From assembly GCA_903642325.1 (NCBI GenBank), contig CAHJWM010000018.1:1-64000 (forward strand): DNA of 64,000 nt, in the 5' to 3' direction. Shown here piece by piece: positions 1 to 9,202 of the stretch (positions within the stretch are counted from its first letter, which is position 1; each line of letters begins with the position of its first letter). The notes beneath the pieces are model-generated. The model was not told where the DNA came from and did no database searches. It worked only from the letters and a program-made list of their open reading frames with translations. A program made the position numbers and the translations under genes. This DNA is from Myxococcales bacterium. GTDB taxonomy: Bacteria > Myxococcota_A > Polyangia > Polyangiales > Polyangiaceae.

Positions 1-362
1 ACGTACGAAACGCCCAAACGCACGAAACGCACGAAACGCACGAAACGCACGAAACGCACGAAACGCACGAAACGCACGAAACGCCGAAACGCCGAAACGC
101 CGAAACGCCGAAACGCCGAAACGCCGGATGCCGACACGTACGAAACGCCGAAACGCCGAAACGCCGAAACGCCGAAACGCCGAAACGCCGAAACGCCGGA
201 TGCCGACACGTACGAACCGAAACGCGGCGACGCCCAACGCACGAAACGCCGCGACGCCGTGACGCCGTGACGCCGTGACGCCGTGACCCCGTGACGCCGC
301 GACGCCGCGACGCCGCGACGCCGCGACGCCGCGACGCCGAAACGCCGAAACGCCGAAACGCC
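1..362. repeat. Hierarchical 8-9 nt tandem repeat (microsatellite)
   Basis: Seen directly. The stretch begins with 9-nt units (cacgaaacg), changes to 8-nt units (ccgaaacg), is interrupted twice by the same longer interlude (ccggatgccgacacgtacgaa, near 123 and 206), and then runs through ccgtgacg and ccgcgacg variants before returning to ccgaaacg. Units have no unique spacers, so this is a slippage-type satellite. It starts at the window edge, so its full length is unknown. No gene is visible in it. Confidence 0.9.
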
Positions 363-694
363 GCGAACGTCGCGTCGCGTCGTCCTCGAGCTCAGCGAGA
401 GTCGCTTGTCACGTGCGCTCACATCGCGAAGCGGCTCTCGACTACAGCTGGCCGTGTCCGTACTGACGTATAGAAATGCTCCCCCTCGCCCACACGACGA
501 CGCTCGTTCTACGCCGTCGTGCTTCCAATATATGGGCGGCGGCTGGTTCGGAGCGCCCGCGATCACCGCGGCGGGCATCGCAACTTCGGTTCGTTGGGCG
601 CGCGAGACGGCTCGCGGTTCGTGCTTACGGCTTTCTTCTGCAATGAAGTTTCATGTCCGCAGCTCTCGCCCGTCGCATTAGGGCCGCAGAAACC
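363..694. other. Intergenic region, nothing recognised
   Basis: Between the microsatellite and the 3' end of cysNC. Short open frames exist on the plus strand but are Arg/Ser/Ala-rich and lack any recognisable motif, as expected for chance frames in GC-rich DNA. I see no clear terminator. Confidence 0.5.
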
Positions 695-2578
695 CTACAG
701 CGCATACAGCGACGGCAACAAGCCGCGCTTTACGAGAACAGAGAGGATCTGATGCGCGGCTTCTTCAGGGTCGCCGTCGTCTAGGGAGACGGTGACGTCC
801 GGGGCTTTCGGCGGCTCTTCGGCGGGGTTTTGGTGGGCGGAGCTGTAGACGCCGCGCTCGTCGCGTTGTTTGCGGAGCTCGAGGGAGGTGGTGACGTGGA
901 TCTCTACGAAGCGATCAGGGCCGACGGTATCGCGGATGGCCTCGCGGTCGGCGCGCAGCGGTGACGCGTAGGCGAAGATGGCGAGGAGCCCGGCATCAGT
1001 CGTTCGGCGCGCGAGCTCGGGCGTTTGTGCGGGGCTCGAACCGTCCGGCAATACGCCGCGTGACAGGCCGTCATCGGGGTCAATCACGACGGCGAGGCGC
1101 TTCACGTCGAACAAGCGGCGTTCGAGCGCGTAGGCGATCGCGCTTTTACCAGAGGCCGGCAGACCGGTGAGCCAAACCGTGGCGCCCTTTTGCCCGAGGC
1201 GTTCGCTGCGTTCGTCCGGGCTCACTTGGGTGCGTGGGCGATCCGGGGAAGATGCGCTGCTGCTCTCGTGGGCGGGCAACGCCGGATCGGCCTCCAAGAT
1301 CATACCGGCGGCCACGGTGTTGTTCGTGAGCGAGTCGATCAAGATGAACGCGCCCGTGCCGCGGTTCTTCTTGTAATCATCGAAATATACCGCCCGCTGC
1401 AGGGACAGCGTGACGCGGCCAATGTCGTTCAGCTCGAGGCGAGTGGCTGGGGTCTGCTTCAGAGTTTCCAGATCCGTCGTGTAGGAGACATGCTCCACGC
1501 TGGCGCGGACGAGCTGGGTGGTGTGCTTGAGCAGATACGATTTTTGTCGATCCAGCGCGCGCTCGCTCAGCCAGACGAGCATGGTCTCGAAGCGCTGGCC
1601 GACACGCGGCAGATTGTCTGCGTGAACCAACATGTCGCCGCGGCTGATGTCGATCTCGTCGGCCAAACGCAAGGTCACGCTCATGGGCGCGAACGCGCGC
1701 TCTTTTTCGCCGTCGAAGGTGTCGATGGCTACGACGGTGCTCACGCGCTGCGAAGGTAGCACCATGACCTTGTCGCCCTTGTTCACCACGCCGGAGGAGA
1801 TTGCACCGGCGAAGCCGCGGTAATTGAGGTCGGGCCGCAGCACGTACTGCACGGGGAAGCGAAAGTCGGCGTGGTTCCAATCGCTGGCGATGGGCACGCT
1901 CTCTAGGTGCTCGAGCAGGGTATTGCCGTCGTACCAGGGCATGGCATCGCTGCGATGCACCACGTTGTCACCCTTGAGCGCGCTGATCGGAATGAACCGT
2001 ACGCCTTTGAAGCCGAGCTGGCCCACGAACGCCGAGAACTCCTCGCGAATGCGCTTGAAGACATCCTGGCGGTAGCCCTCCAAGTCCATCTTGTTGATGC
2101 CCACGAACAGATGCGGAATGCCGAGCAGGGAAGCAATGTATGCATGGCGGCGCGACTGCTGCAGCACGCCGAGGCGCGCGTCGATCAAGATGATTGCTAC
2201 GTTGGCGGTCGATGCGCCCGTCGCCATATTGCGTGTGTACTGCACGTGGCCGGGCGTATCGGCGATGATGAACTTGCGTTTGGCCGTCGAAAAATACCGA
2301 TATGCGACGTCGATCGTGATGCCCTGTTCGCGCTCCGCCTTCAAGCCATCGGTGAACAGCGAAAAATCGATGTCCATGCCGGCGCGGGTGGAGGCGCGCT
2401 TCACCGCCGAGAGTTGGTCTTCGTAGATGCCGTGCGTGTCGTGCAAAAGCCGGCCAATCAAGGTCGATTTGCCGTCGTCCACTGAACCCACCGACACGAA
2501 GCGCAAGAGCTCCTTCTGCTGATGCTGTTCGAGGTAGCCCAGAATGTCCGTGCTGATCTGCTCTTGTTCGCTCGTCAT
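695..2578 (-). CDS. cysNC: Bifunctional sulfate adenylyltransferase subunit 1 / adenylylsulfate kinase (CysNC)
   Basis: 627 residues. Residues 1-430 are a CysN/EF-Tu-type GTPase: P-loop GSVDDGKST (31-39), DTPGH (107-111), NKMD (162-165), SALKG (199-203). It drives ATP sulfurylation with CysD to make APS. Residues about 465-627 are a CysC-type APS kinase domain with P-loop GLPASGKS (472-479) that would make PAPS. The kinase half is unusual: the family DGDNxR segment reads DPDDGLSRG (500-508) and the LYKKA segment reads VYSSA (577-581), so kinase activity is doubtful. The gene follows cysD after about 57 bp on the same strand, as an operon. No sulfite reductase or sulfotransferase gene lies nearby, so use for assimilation or for PAPS-dependent sulfation cannot be decided here. 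Confidence 0.95.
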   Translation of the reverse strand: MTSEQEQISTDILGYLEQHQQKELLRFVSVGSVDDGKSTLIGRLLHDTHGIYEDQLSAVKRASTRAGMDIDFSLFTDGLKAEREQGITIDVAYRYFSTAKRKFIIADTPGHVQYTRNMATGASTANVAIILIDARLGVLQQSRRHAYIASLLGIPHLFVGINKMDLEGYRQDVFKRIREEFSAFVGQLGFKGVRFIPISALKGDNVVHRSDAMPWYDGNTLLEHLESVPIASDWNHADFRFPVQYVLRPDLNYRGFAGAISSGVVNKGDKVMVLPSQRVSTVVAIDTFDGEKERAFAPMSVTLRLADEIDISRGDMLVHADNLPRVGQRFETMLVWLSERALDRQKSYLLKHTTQLVRASVEHVSYTTDLETLKQTPATRLELNDIGRVTLSLQRAVYFDDYKKNRGTGAFILIDSLTNNTVAAGMILEADPALPAHESSSASSPDRPRTQVSPDERSERLGQKGATVWLTGLPASGKSAIAYALERRLFDVKRLAVVIDPDDGLSRGVLPDGSSPAQTPELARRTTDAGLLAIFAYASPLRADREAIRDTVGPDRFVEIHVTTSLELRKQRDERGVYSSAHQNPAEEPPKAPDVTVSLDDGDPEEAAHQILSVLVKRGLLPSLYAL

Positions 2579-2635
2579 GAACCTAACCCAAACTGAGGCT
2601 TGCGCGGCATGCCCAGAGATCGCCCACCCAAAATC

Positions 2636-3574
2636 TCAGAAGTAGCCTTCACGCTTCTTGGTTTCCATCGAGCCTTCTTCGTCGAAGTCGATTAGGCGAC
2701 CCGAGCGCTCGGAGTACTTCGTGAGCAGCATCTCGCGGATGATGTCGGGCAGGGTGGTGGCGCTCGAGGGGAGTGCGCCGGTCAGCGGGTAGTCGCCCAA
2801 GGTGCGAAAACGCACCTTTTCTAGATGCGGTTTTTCGCCCGGATTCAGCGGCAAACGGTCGTCGTCGACCATGAGGAGCGTGCCGTTCCGCTCGACGACG
2901 GGCCGCTCTTTGGCGAAGTACAGCGGCACGAGCTCGATGTTCTCTAGGTAAATGTAGAGCCAGATATCGAGCTCGGTCCAATTGGAGAGGGGAAAGGCCC
3001 GGATGCTTTCGCCCTTGGTGAGCTTGCCGTTGTACAAGTTCCACAGCTCGGGACGCTGATTTTTCGGATCCCACTGCCCGTAGCGATCGCGAAAGGAGTA
3101 GATGCGTTCTTTCGCGCGCGAACGTTCCTCGTCGCGGCGCGCGCCGCCAAAGGCCGCGTCGTAGCCCCCGCTGTGGAGCGCCTGCAAGAGCGCGTGCGTC
3201 TTCATGATCGTGGTGAACTTGCTGCTCCCATGATCGAAGGGATTGATCTTGTCTTCCACGCCCTGTTGGTTGGTGTGCACCAATAGGCTCAGGTCGTGCT
3301 TCTTGCAGAAGGAATCGCGAAACGCGATCATCTCGCGGAACTTCCAGGTCGTGTCGATGTGCAAAAGCGGGAAGGGGAGCTTGCCAGGGTGGAAGGCTTT
3401 GCGCGCCAATTGCACCATCACCGACGAGTCTTTGCCGATTGAATAGAGCATCACCGGGTTGTCGAACTCGGCGGCAACCTCGCGAATGATGTGGATGCTC
3501 TCGGCCTCTAGCTGGCGGAGGTGGCTCAGCCGAAACTCGAGCGCGCGGTCGGGAGAAGTGTCGACGGCCGTCAT
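2636..3574 (-). CDS. cysD: Sulfate adenylyltransferase subunit 2 (CysD)
   Basis: 312 residues, the usual size for CysD (about 300). It has the PP-loop ATP pyrophosphatase signature SIGKDSS at residues 45-51 and closely follows the family to its C-terminal KKREGYF end. It is the catalytic subunit that adenylylates sulfate, cytoplasmic, working with the GTPase encoded 57 bp downstream. It is the first gene of the cysD-cysNC pair. The start chosen is the ATG at 3574; upstream (3575-3672) is a short AT-richer gap that probably carries the promoter, but I cannot fix -35/-10 boxes with confidence. Confidence 0.96.
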   Translation of the reverse strand: MTAVDTSPDRALEFRLSHLRQLEAESIHIIREVAAEFDNPVMLYSIGKDSSVMVQLARKAFHPGKLPFPLLHIDTTWKFREMIAFRDSFCKKHDLSLLVHTNQQGVEDKINPFDHGSSKFTTIMKTHALLQALHSGGYDAAFGGARRDEERSRAKERIYSFRDRYGQWDPKNQRPELWNLYNGKLTKGESIRAFPLSNWTELDIWLYIYLENIELVPLYFAKERPVVERNGTLLMVDDDRLPLNPGEKPHLEKVRFRTLGDYPLTGALPSSATTLPDIIREMLLTKYSERSGRLIDFDEEGSMETKKREGYF

Positions 3575-3672
3575 CGGGGCGGCTGATGTAGCATTAATTC
3601 GATAGGAATTCGCGGCTTGGGCTAGATGTCCGTTTTTCTTGGGTTCAACTCCTCAAAGCGCCCAATTTCGGC

Positions 3673-5106
3673 TTACTTCACGACCGTGGTGCACCCGACC
3701 GCGATGCCCACCGAAGCTCCGACCTCGGCGGCCTGGAAGGCGCTGCAGCTGGCCGGACAGGCGATGATTTTCGTCGGTGTCCCGGCGGTGGGCGCGACGT
3801 CGTAGTACCAGCCGCCGGTCGCCGCGTCGCACGCGCTCGCGCTGCCCACGTAGTAGACCACGTCGGCTCGGCCTTGGCTCGTGAGTTGCACATTCACATG
3901 GCCGAAGTCGAGCGTCTGATCGATCGCCGACGATGGGATTTGAAATTCGCAGGCCAGGCGTGCGCCACGGATCGTGTCGAGTGCAGTCAAGAACTGCTTG
4001 CTGACGTCTTGAGTGGTGTCGACGAGAAACGCCTTCGTCGTCCCACCTTGAGCGGCGATCGCATTCAGATTGCTCTGCGCACCTTGGGCGATGTCGCTGG
4101 GCGCAAAGACGCCGATCACGAACGTGCTGATGCTGGGCCGCGCCGCGACGCCGGCTGCGGCAATGCCCGCGACCGCTGCAATGTCAGTGGGCATGCACTC
4201 GGTCGGCAGCCCGTCCGTGGCCAGCACGGCCACGACGCGGTGGTTGGCGTGCGCGCTCGCCCAAGCGCTCGCTTGTTGAAGTGCGCCGCTGAGCGCAGGC
4301 GCCGTGGGCGTGTTACCGCTGGGCATTTTCGAATCGATCGAGGTCAGCAAGGAGGTGGCAGCGCCGGGCAGGGCGGCGATGGCGGCGCTCGGCGCGGCGT
4401 ATGCGGCCGCATCGCAGCTGGCCGTGTGCTCGCAAACACTCCGTGCCGTCACGGTGCATGTGCCAAGGTCCGGGGCCGCGGCGGCGGCGGTGCACGGCTT
4501 GCCGGGAGTGAAACAGACGTAATCGGGGTCATTCGAGCACTGCGCGAGCTGCATGCACGGCCCGTAGTCTTTTCCGCTCGAATCGACGCAATCCGCGGCG
4601 GCCTGGCAGGGATAAATGCCCTCCACGCCGTTGCAAATCTTCAGCAGGCACGGGCCGCTATCACCGCACTCTGCGTTGCTCGCGCAAGAAGTGGGAGCGC
4701 TCGGTTTCTCGAGCGGGAAGTATTGCAGGCCGACGCCGAGGCCCGCGGATGCTTGATCTTTGATGAATGCTTCCAGTGCGCTCTTCACCGCATCCCATTT
4801 GCTGACGTTCGCCGTTGTAACGTCCAGCATCGAGCTCGATGTATCGAGCATGATGTACATATCGAGAGGAATGGGTCGCGCGGTGGATACGACGCCCGCG
4901 CAGGCATCCGTCAGACCTCCGCCGCTACCTCCCGCCTCGGAGCTGGTACCGGTCTGAATGCTGCCAGCGCCGTTCCGCCCCCCGGCCGAGTCTGGATCGC
5001 CTCCGCTCACCTGGCTCGGATGTGAGCTCGAGCTGCACGCGGCCGAAAGCCAACCGGTGATGAACAAGGAAGTCATCCCAACTGCGACTCGAACGCTGCG
5101 GGGCAT
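3673..5106 (-). CDS. VWA-domain lipoprotein, Cys-rich
   Basis: 477 residues. N-terminal signal peptide ends in a lipobox (LSAAC, Cys24), followed by a Gly/Ser-rich spacer (about 30-65). A von Willebrand factor A domain begins near residue 82 with the MIDAS motif DTSSS (88-92), and a later ATDGLP segment fits the VWA fold. Many Cys residues between about 140 and 230 suggest disulfides, so an extracytoplasmic location is likely. VWA domains bind ligands through a metal ion; the partner is unknown. It stands alone between cysD and aat. Family assignment is firm, the role is not. Confidence 0.85.
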   Translation of the reverse strand: MPRSVRVAVGMTSLFITGWLSAACSSSSHPSQVSGGDPDSAGGRNGAGSIQTGTSSEAGGSGGGLTDACAGVVSTARPIPLDMYIMLDTSSSMLDVTTANVSKWDAVKSALEAFIKDQASAGLGVGLQYFPLEKPSAPTSCASNAECGDSGPCLLKICNGVEGIYPCQAAADCVDSSGKDYGPCMQLAQCSNDPDYVCFTPGKPCTAAAAAPDLGTCTVTARSVCEHTASCDAAAYAAPSAAIAALPGAATSLLTSIDSKMPSGNTPTAPALSGALQQASAWASAHANHRVVAVLATDGLPTECMPTDIAAVAGIAAAGVAARPSISTFVIGVFAPSDIAQGAQSNLNAIAAQGGTTKAFLVDTTQDVSKQFLTALDTIRGARLACEFQIPSSAIDQTLDFGHVNVQLTSQGRADVVYYVGSASACDAATGGWYYDVAPTAGTPTKIIACPASCSAFQAAEVGASVGIAVGCTTVVK

Positions 5107-5181
5107 ACTTCGAATAGAGCACCCTTGGCCTCGGATGAGAAGCCGACTCCGCCGCTGACGAGTAGGCGGTCAGAAAAACCG

Positions 5182-5889
5182 CTATCGAGTCGCGAAGATG
5201 CCCGGCTCCACGAGCGGCACAGGGCGGCGCGCTGCTTCGGCGCTGACCTGCAAATAACGCGCTCGCGGCAGCTCGTAGGCCCCCAGTGACTCGAGATGTG
5301 GCGTCAAAAATTGAACGTCGAACACGGCGATGCCCGCGGCAAAGAGGCGCTGCACCGCACTCACCAGGCCGACCTTGGAGGCATCGCGCTCGCGGTGAAA
5401 CATGCTCTCGGCGGCAAACAGCGCGCCGCGCTGCACCCCGTACAGGCCGCCGACCAATCGTTGGTCGTGCCAAACCTCGACGCTGTGCGCGTGACCCAAG
5501 GCATGCAGCACGCAGTAAGCGTCTACCATCTCCGGCACGATCCAAGTGCCCGATTCGCGCTCCCGACCACACTCCAAAATGACGTTTTGAAATGCGCAAT
5601 CGAATGTAACGGAGAAGCGTTCGGAACGGACCACGCGCTCTAGGCTGCGCGAGACGTGCAAGTGCTGCACATCCATCACCGCGCGGGGGTTTGGCGACCA
5701 CCACATGGGCGGCAGCCCTTCGTCGTACCAAGGAAAGATTCCGTGGTCGTAGGCGAACAGCAGGCGCTCCGGAGTCAAATCGCCGCCGACGGCGAGCAAG
5801 CCCTCGTCATCGGCCTGGTTTGGATCGGGGAACGAAAGGGGGGCGCCCGGAAGCAGGAAAAGTGGTTTGCGGCGTGCGCGCATCATCAT
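5182..5889 (-). CDS. aat: Leucyl/phenylalanyl-tRNA--protein transferase (Aat)
   Basis: 235 residues from the first of three consecutive ATGs, against 234 in E. coli. It carries the family hallmarks FPWY followed by WWSPNPRAV, and GGLYGVQRGALFAAESMF further on. The enzyme transfers Leu or Phe from tRNA to N-terminal Arg/Lys of proteins, marking them for ClpAP through the N-degron pathway. The open frame continues upstream to 6465, but that extension is antisense to the SDR gene and lacks family similarity, so it was not used. The start lies 134 bp from the divergent SDR gene. Confidence 0.95.
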   Translation of the reverse strand: MMMRARRKPLFLLPGAPLSFPDPNQADDEGLLAVGGDLTPERLLFAYDHGIFPWYDEGLPPMWWSPNPRAVMDVQHLHVSRSLERVVRSERFSVTFDCAFQNVILECGRERESGTWIVPEMVDAYCVLHALGHAHSVEVWHDQRLVGGLYGVQRGALFAAESMFHRERDASKVGLVSAVQRLFAAGIAVFDVQFLTPHLESLGAYELPRARYLQVSAEAARRPVPLVEPGIFATR

Positions 5890-6022
5890 CGAAAGCCCAC
5901 GGTCGCCCCACGATAGCCCGCAACGCGGCCCCGTGCGACGCGCTCTTTCAGGATGGCTTCGGTTTTTACGGCGGCGTTGCGCACGGGGCAAGTGAGCGTC
6001 CGAAGTGGTACGGTACCCGCGG

Positions 6023-6808
6023 ATGACGACTGCGCTGATCACGGGGGCTTCGGCGGGGATCGGGCGTGAGCTTTCGCGGTTGTTCGCCGCCGACGGCCAC
6101 GATTTGCTGCTCGTAGCGCGGCGTTTGCCGGAGCTCACGGCATTGTGCGCGGAGCTGCGCGAGCGGCACGGGGTCCAAGCGCGTGCGCTGGCCTGCGACT
6201 TGAGCTCGCCAAGCGATCTCGAAGGGCTGCTCGCGCAGCTCTCGGGGCTAGAGCTTGCGTTCTTGGTCAACAATGCGGGCTTTGGCAGCGTGGGCGCCTT
6301 CGCGCAGCTCGCGCCCGAGCGCGAGGCGGCGATGGTCGAGCTGAACGTGACCGCCCTCGTGCGCCTCACCGCGGCCGTCCTGCCTGGTATGCTGGCGCGC
6401 GGGCGGGGGCGTGTGTTGAACATCGGCTCGACGGCGGGCTTCCAACCGGGGCCGTATATGGCCACTTATTACGCCACGAAGGCGTTCGTGAATAGTTTCA
6501 GCGAGGCGCTTGCGTACGAGGTGCGTGGCAGTGGCGTGAGCGTGACCGTGAGCTGCCCCGGACCTACCCACACGGAATTCGGGGCAATTTCGGGCGTGGA
6601 TAAAACGCGTCTGTTCAGCATGGGCGCGGTGCCCGCGGCCGGGGTTGCTCGCGCTGCTTACCGCGCGATGCAGCACGGGGAGCCGATGGCCGTACACGGA
6701 TTTCTAAATTGGTTGATCGTGCAAGTGGTGAGCCTCAGTCCGCGTGGCGCGGTCCGCGCGATCACCGCGCTCCTCAACCGACCGCCGGCGCTGCCGGCCA
6801 AATCATGA
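6023..6808 (+). CDS. Short-chain dehydrogenase/reductase (SDR)
   Basis: 261 residues from the ATG at 6023; an earlier in-frame GTG at 6005 would add six residues. Classical SDR features: TGASAGIG cofactor motif (7-14), NNAG near residue 87, a Ser in the NIGSTAG strand, and catalytic YxxxK in YYATK near residue 150. It is an NAD(P)-dependent oxidoreductase with unknown substrate. Its stop codon overlaps the next start codon (ATGA), so it is translationally coupled to the M24 peptidase gene. Confidence 0.9.
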   Translation: MTTALITGASAGIGRELSRLFAADGHDLLLVARRLPELTALCAELRERHGVQARALACDLSSPSDLEGLLAQLSGLELAFLVNNAGFGSVGAFAQLAPEREAAMVELNVTALVRLTAAVLPGMLARGRGRVLNIGSTAGFQPGPYMATYYATKAFVNSFSEALAYEVRGSGVSVTVSCPGPTHTEFGAISGVDKTRLFSMGAVPAAGVARAAYRAMQHGEPMAVHGFLNWLIVQVVSLSPRGAVRAITALLNRPPALPAKS

Positions 6809-7632
6809 ACGCGGTGACGACGGCCCCTCTGCGTTTGGCGTGCGTGAAGGGCATCGCGGCGGCGCAGCGCCTGGCTCGTGAGGCGGTTGGGAGCGTTGCG
6901 CTCGGCGTGAGGCCGGGCGATAGCGAGCGCCAGGTGTGCGCGCGCATGGAGGCAGAGCTCGCCAAGGCGCGGATTCGGCATTGGCTACATACCCCCTACG
7001 CATGGTGGGGTGAGCGAACGCGCTTCGAGTGGCGCGGCACCTGGGAGGTGAGTGCTCTACCGAGCGACCGCGTCTTGCAGGAGGGGGAGGCGTTCGTGCT
7101 CGACGCGGCCCCCATTGTCGCGGGTTTTCCGTGTGATTTCGCGTATTCGGGATTTGCTTCTGGCGAGCCGAGCCGCGAGCATTCGGCACTCCTCCACGCG
7201 CTCAACGAGATCAAGCGCTCGCTACCGGCGTGGGCTCGTGAGGCCGCGAGTGGGGGTGGGCTCTGCCAGCGCGTGGCGGAGTCGATCCACCACGCGGGCC
7301 TCGACGTGATTCACGAACGGTACCCGGCGCAGGTGCTCGGGCACACCTTGAACGGCTTTCCAAATTGGTGCTCAGCCGCGCCGCGCATCGGCACTGGCTT
7401 TCAGCTCCCGCTCTTGCTCACGTATGCGACCGGCCTCGTGCTCCATCACTTGGCGGGCGCGCCGTATCCGTTCCTGAATGCGAGGGCGCCAGATCGCCCG
7501 CAAGGTCTTTATGCCGTCGAGCCGCATCTGGGATGCGGGAAATTCGGCGCAAAGTTCGAATCCGTGCTGCTGGTCGACGGTGACGAGACGCGTTGGCTCG
7601 ACCCAGAGCTCTTCGGTGAGGTGCTCGGATGA
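6805..7632 (+). CDS. M24-family metallopeptidase (aminopeptidase P / prolidase-like)
   Basis: 275 residues, starting at the ATG that overlaps the SDR stop. The five metal ligands of the pita-bread fold can be placed: Asp in FVLDAAP, Asp in FPCDFAYSG, His in LGHTLNG, Glu in YAVEPHLG and Glu in KFESVLLV. The spacing fits M24 enzymes that cleave N-terminal X-Pro or release Met, but no domain points to one substrate. Creatinase-like N-terminal domains are absent, so it is a single catalytic domain. It probably forms an operon with the upstream SDR. Confidence 0.85.
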   Translation: MNAVTTAPLRLACVKGIAAAQRLAREAVGSVALGVRPGDSERQVCARMEAELAKARIRHWLHTPYAWWGERTRFEWRGTWEVSALPSDRVLQEGEAFVLDAAPIVAGFPCDFAYSGFASGEPSREHSALLHALNEIKRSLPAWAREAASGGGLCQRVAESIHHAGLDVIHERYPAQVLGHTLNGFPNWCSAAPRIGTGFQLPLLLTYATGLVLHHLAGAPYPFLNARAPDRPQGLYAVEPHLGCGKFGAKFESVLLVDGDETRWLDPELFGEVLG

Positions 7633-7761
7633 GCGCTGCGCCGAATCGTGTCCGGAGCCCGCGACAGGCGCCATTGGCCGGCGATCTGTGGATTATCGTC
7701 TTGGGAATTTGGGGTTTTTTGAGGCAAACGTCACGGGCATGGCTGATCGCGAGGAAACCAG

Positions 7762-8220
7762 ATGAGCTCGCCTCGCGTAAATGAGCTTCCGCGCGGCGGT
7801 CGCTTCGTCCTCGGCCTGTTGATCTTTGGCGTGCTCGCGACGGTTGCGTACTGGCTCGTGTGGTTCGGCGTCGACCGCGAGCTCCTCGCTTCCGCGCACA
7901 GCGAGAGTTACTACGCATTCGAAAATTCGTTCCCCATGGCCGATGCCTGGATGATTGTCTCGGGGCTTGCCGCAACCGTGGCGCTGATTCGGCGCCGCGC
8001 GAGCGCTCTGTTGTGGACCATCGTCTCTGGCGCGATCAGCATCTACCTTGCGCTGATTGATGTGCTGTTCGACCTACAAAACGGCATCTACCGCGCCCTC
8101 GACTCCAGTGGCGTCATGATCGAAATCGCCATCAACGTACTGACGCTGGCCATGGGCGCGGTAGTGCTGAGCTGGGCGTGGCAGAAGCGGCGAGAGCTTG
8201 CGGGGTTCGCGGGCTGGTGA
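7762..8220 (+). CDS. Small integral membrane protein, unknown function
   Basis: 152 residues with four likely membrane segments (about 17-40, 56-76, 83-105, 118-140) and a basic C-terminal tail. No family recognised. The residue composition is that of a real membrane protein, not of a shadow frame. It lies 130 bp after the M24 peptidase on the same strand and converges on the carotenoid operon. Confidence 0.7.
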   Translation: MSSPRVNELPRGGRFVLGLLIFGVLATVAYWLVWFGVDRELLASAHSESYYAFENSFPMADAWMIVSGLAATVALIRRRASALLWTIVSGAISIYLALIDVLFDLQNGIYRALDSSGVMIEIAINVLTLAMGAVVLSWAWQKRRELAGFAGW

Positions 8221-8315
8221 TTCAGTCGAGATCAGCGCGGTGCTCGCCAAACGAGCTTCGAGCGCGCCTAGGCGCACCGCTGCTTTCTCCCGCCGAGCCG
8301 CGCGAGCGGCCTCGC

Positions 8316-8624
8316 CTACTTGGCCTGCGAGAGATCGAGCGTGGAGGTAAGCAGGCGTTTGAGCTCCTCCAGTGAAAGCCGCGCGACTTCGCCAATTGAG
8401 TGGCCGTAGTCGGTGAGCTGTTTGAGCGTCTTTAGACGATCGATTTGCGCCGCATCGTACAAGCGGCTGCCGCCCGGCGTCCGGTGCGGATCCACCGTAC
8501 CGTAGCGCCGCTCCCAGGCACGGAGTGCGTGCGTGGAAACGCCGACGTACCGGGCAACATCGCCGATGCGGTAAGAACGTGCGTCAGTGGGTTCTGCGTC
8601 TGCCAAAGGATCCAATCTCGTCAT
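8316..8624 (-). CDS. MerR-type regulator, DNA-binding domain only (CarA/CarH-like)
   Basis: 102 residues. Residues about 17-90 form a MerR winged helix (YRIGDVARYVGVSTHALRAWERRYG region, then GGSRLY), closest in pattern to the DNA-binding half of the light/B12-responsive regulators CarA, CarH and LitR that control carotenoid genes. The C-terminal B12-binding half of those proteins is missing: the stop comes directly after the helical linker. The ATG overlaps the stop of the preceding membrane-protein gene (ATGA), so it is the last gene of the crt operon. It likely regulates the operon, possibly by autoregulation. How it senses light or other signals without B12 is unknown; it could be a constitutive antagonist. 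Confidence 0.85.
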   Translation of the reverse strand: MTRLDPLADAEPTDARSYRIGDVARYVGVSTHALRAWERRYGTVDPHRTPGGSRLYDAAQIDRLKTLKQLTDYGHSIGEVARLSLEELKRLLTSTLDLSQAK

Positions 8625-9202
8625 TTGAGTGCTCCAAGCGCGGCGATAGTTTGCGATACGCCGCCGTAACCTTGAAAAAACCAGACCCACCACGCGACCA
8701 TCATCGTGGAGTGTCCCGCGAGGATACCGACGTGACTCCACATCTCCACGCGATCAGAGTACTTGCGCACGTAGCGGCGCCAGTGAAAGGCTTCGTCCAC
8801 CAAGCTGTAAAGTACGGATAAAACCGTCAATACTAGCGCTGGTATCCAGATGTCGTGGCGGTGATAGGCAGCGCACAACAGCACGCAGCTGCCGATGCCG
8901 CATAGGATCGTGATGCCGTGGACCAAACCCTCGGCCCCCGAGATCTCTTCCTTGTAGATAGTGCGGTGACCGATAGTGTCGATGGCGATGCTGACGGTGA
9001 AGACCACCGCGCCGATGGGCACCCACCACGCGCTCGGCGGGAAGCTCACGCCGTGAGCGTTACCCACGAGCAAGAAGCCACCCGTGGAAAAGACGAGCCC
9101 AAGCATCAGGCCGACCCAGGCCACGTACACGGCCCAGTCGAGGCGTTCGAATTGACGAACGCGCCCGACATAGAGCGCCAGCTCAGACGGGAAGGATGTC
9201 AT
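8621..9202 (-). CDS. Integral membrane protein of the carotenoid operon
   Basis: 193 residues with five to six predicted membrane segments. Several His residues lie near segment ends (HRT, HG, HRHD, FHWRRY, SHVGILAGHS), which is suggestive of a metal-binding membrane enzyme, but I recognise no hydroxylase or cyclase signature. It overlaps the end of crtB by 20 bp and the start of the merR gene by 4 bp, so it is co-translated with carotenoid genes. A role in carotenoid modification, or in sensing or anti-regulator function, is inference only. Confidence 0.8.
   Translation of the reverse strand: MTSFPSELALYVGRVRQFERLDWAVYVAWVGLMLGLVFSTGGFLLVGNAHGVSFPPSAWWVPIGAVVFTVSIAIDTIGHRTIYKEEISGAEGLVHGITILCGIGSCVLLCAAYHRHDIWIPALVLTVLSVLYSLVDEAFHWRRYVRKYSDRVEMWSHVGILAGHSTMMVAWWVWFFQGYGGVSQTIAALGALK

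Noticed and set aside
1..362. CRISPR array
   Set aside because: Units are 8-9 nt with no unique spacers; a simple tandem repeat.
4925..5731. Long minus-strand frame overlapping aat and the VWA gene
   Set aside because: Arg/Ala-rich shadow of two well-supported genes.
5890..6465. N-terminal extension of aat
   Set aside because: Antisense to the SDR gene, low complexity, and Aat already has normal length without it.
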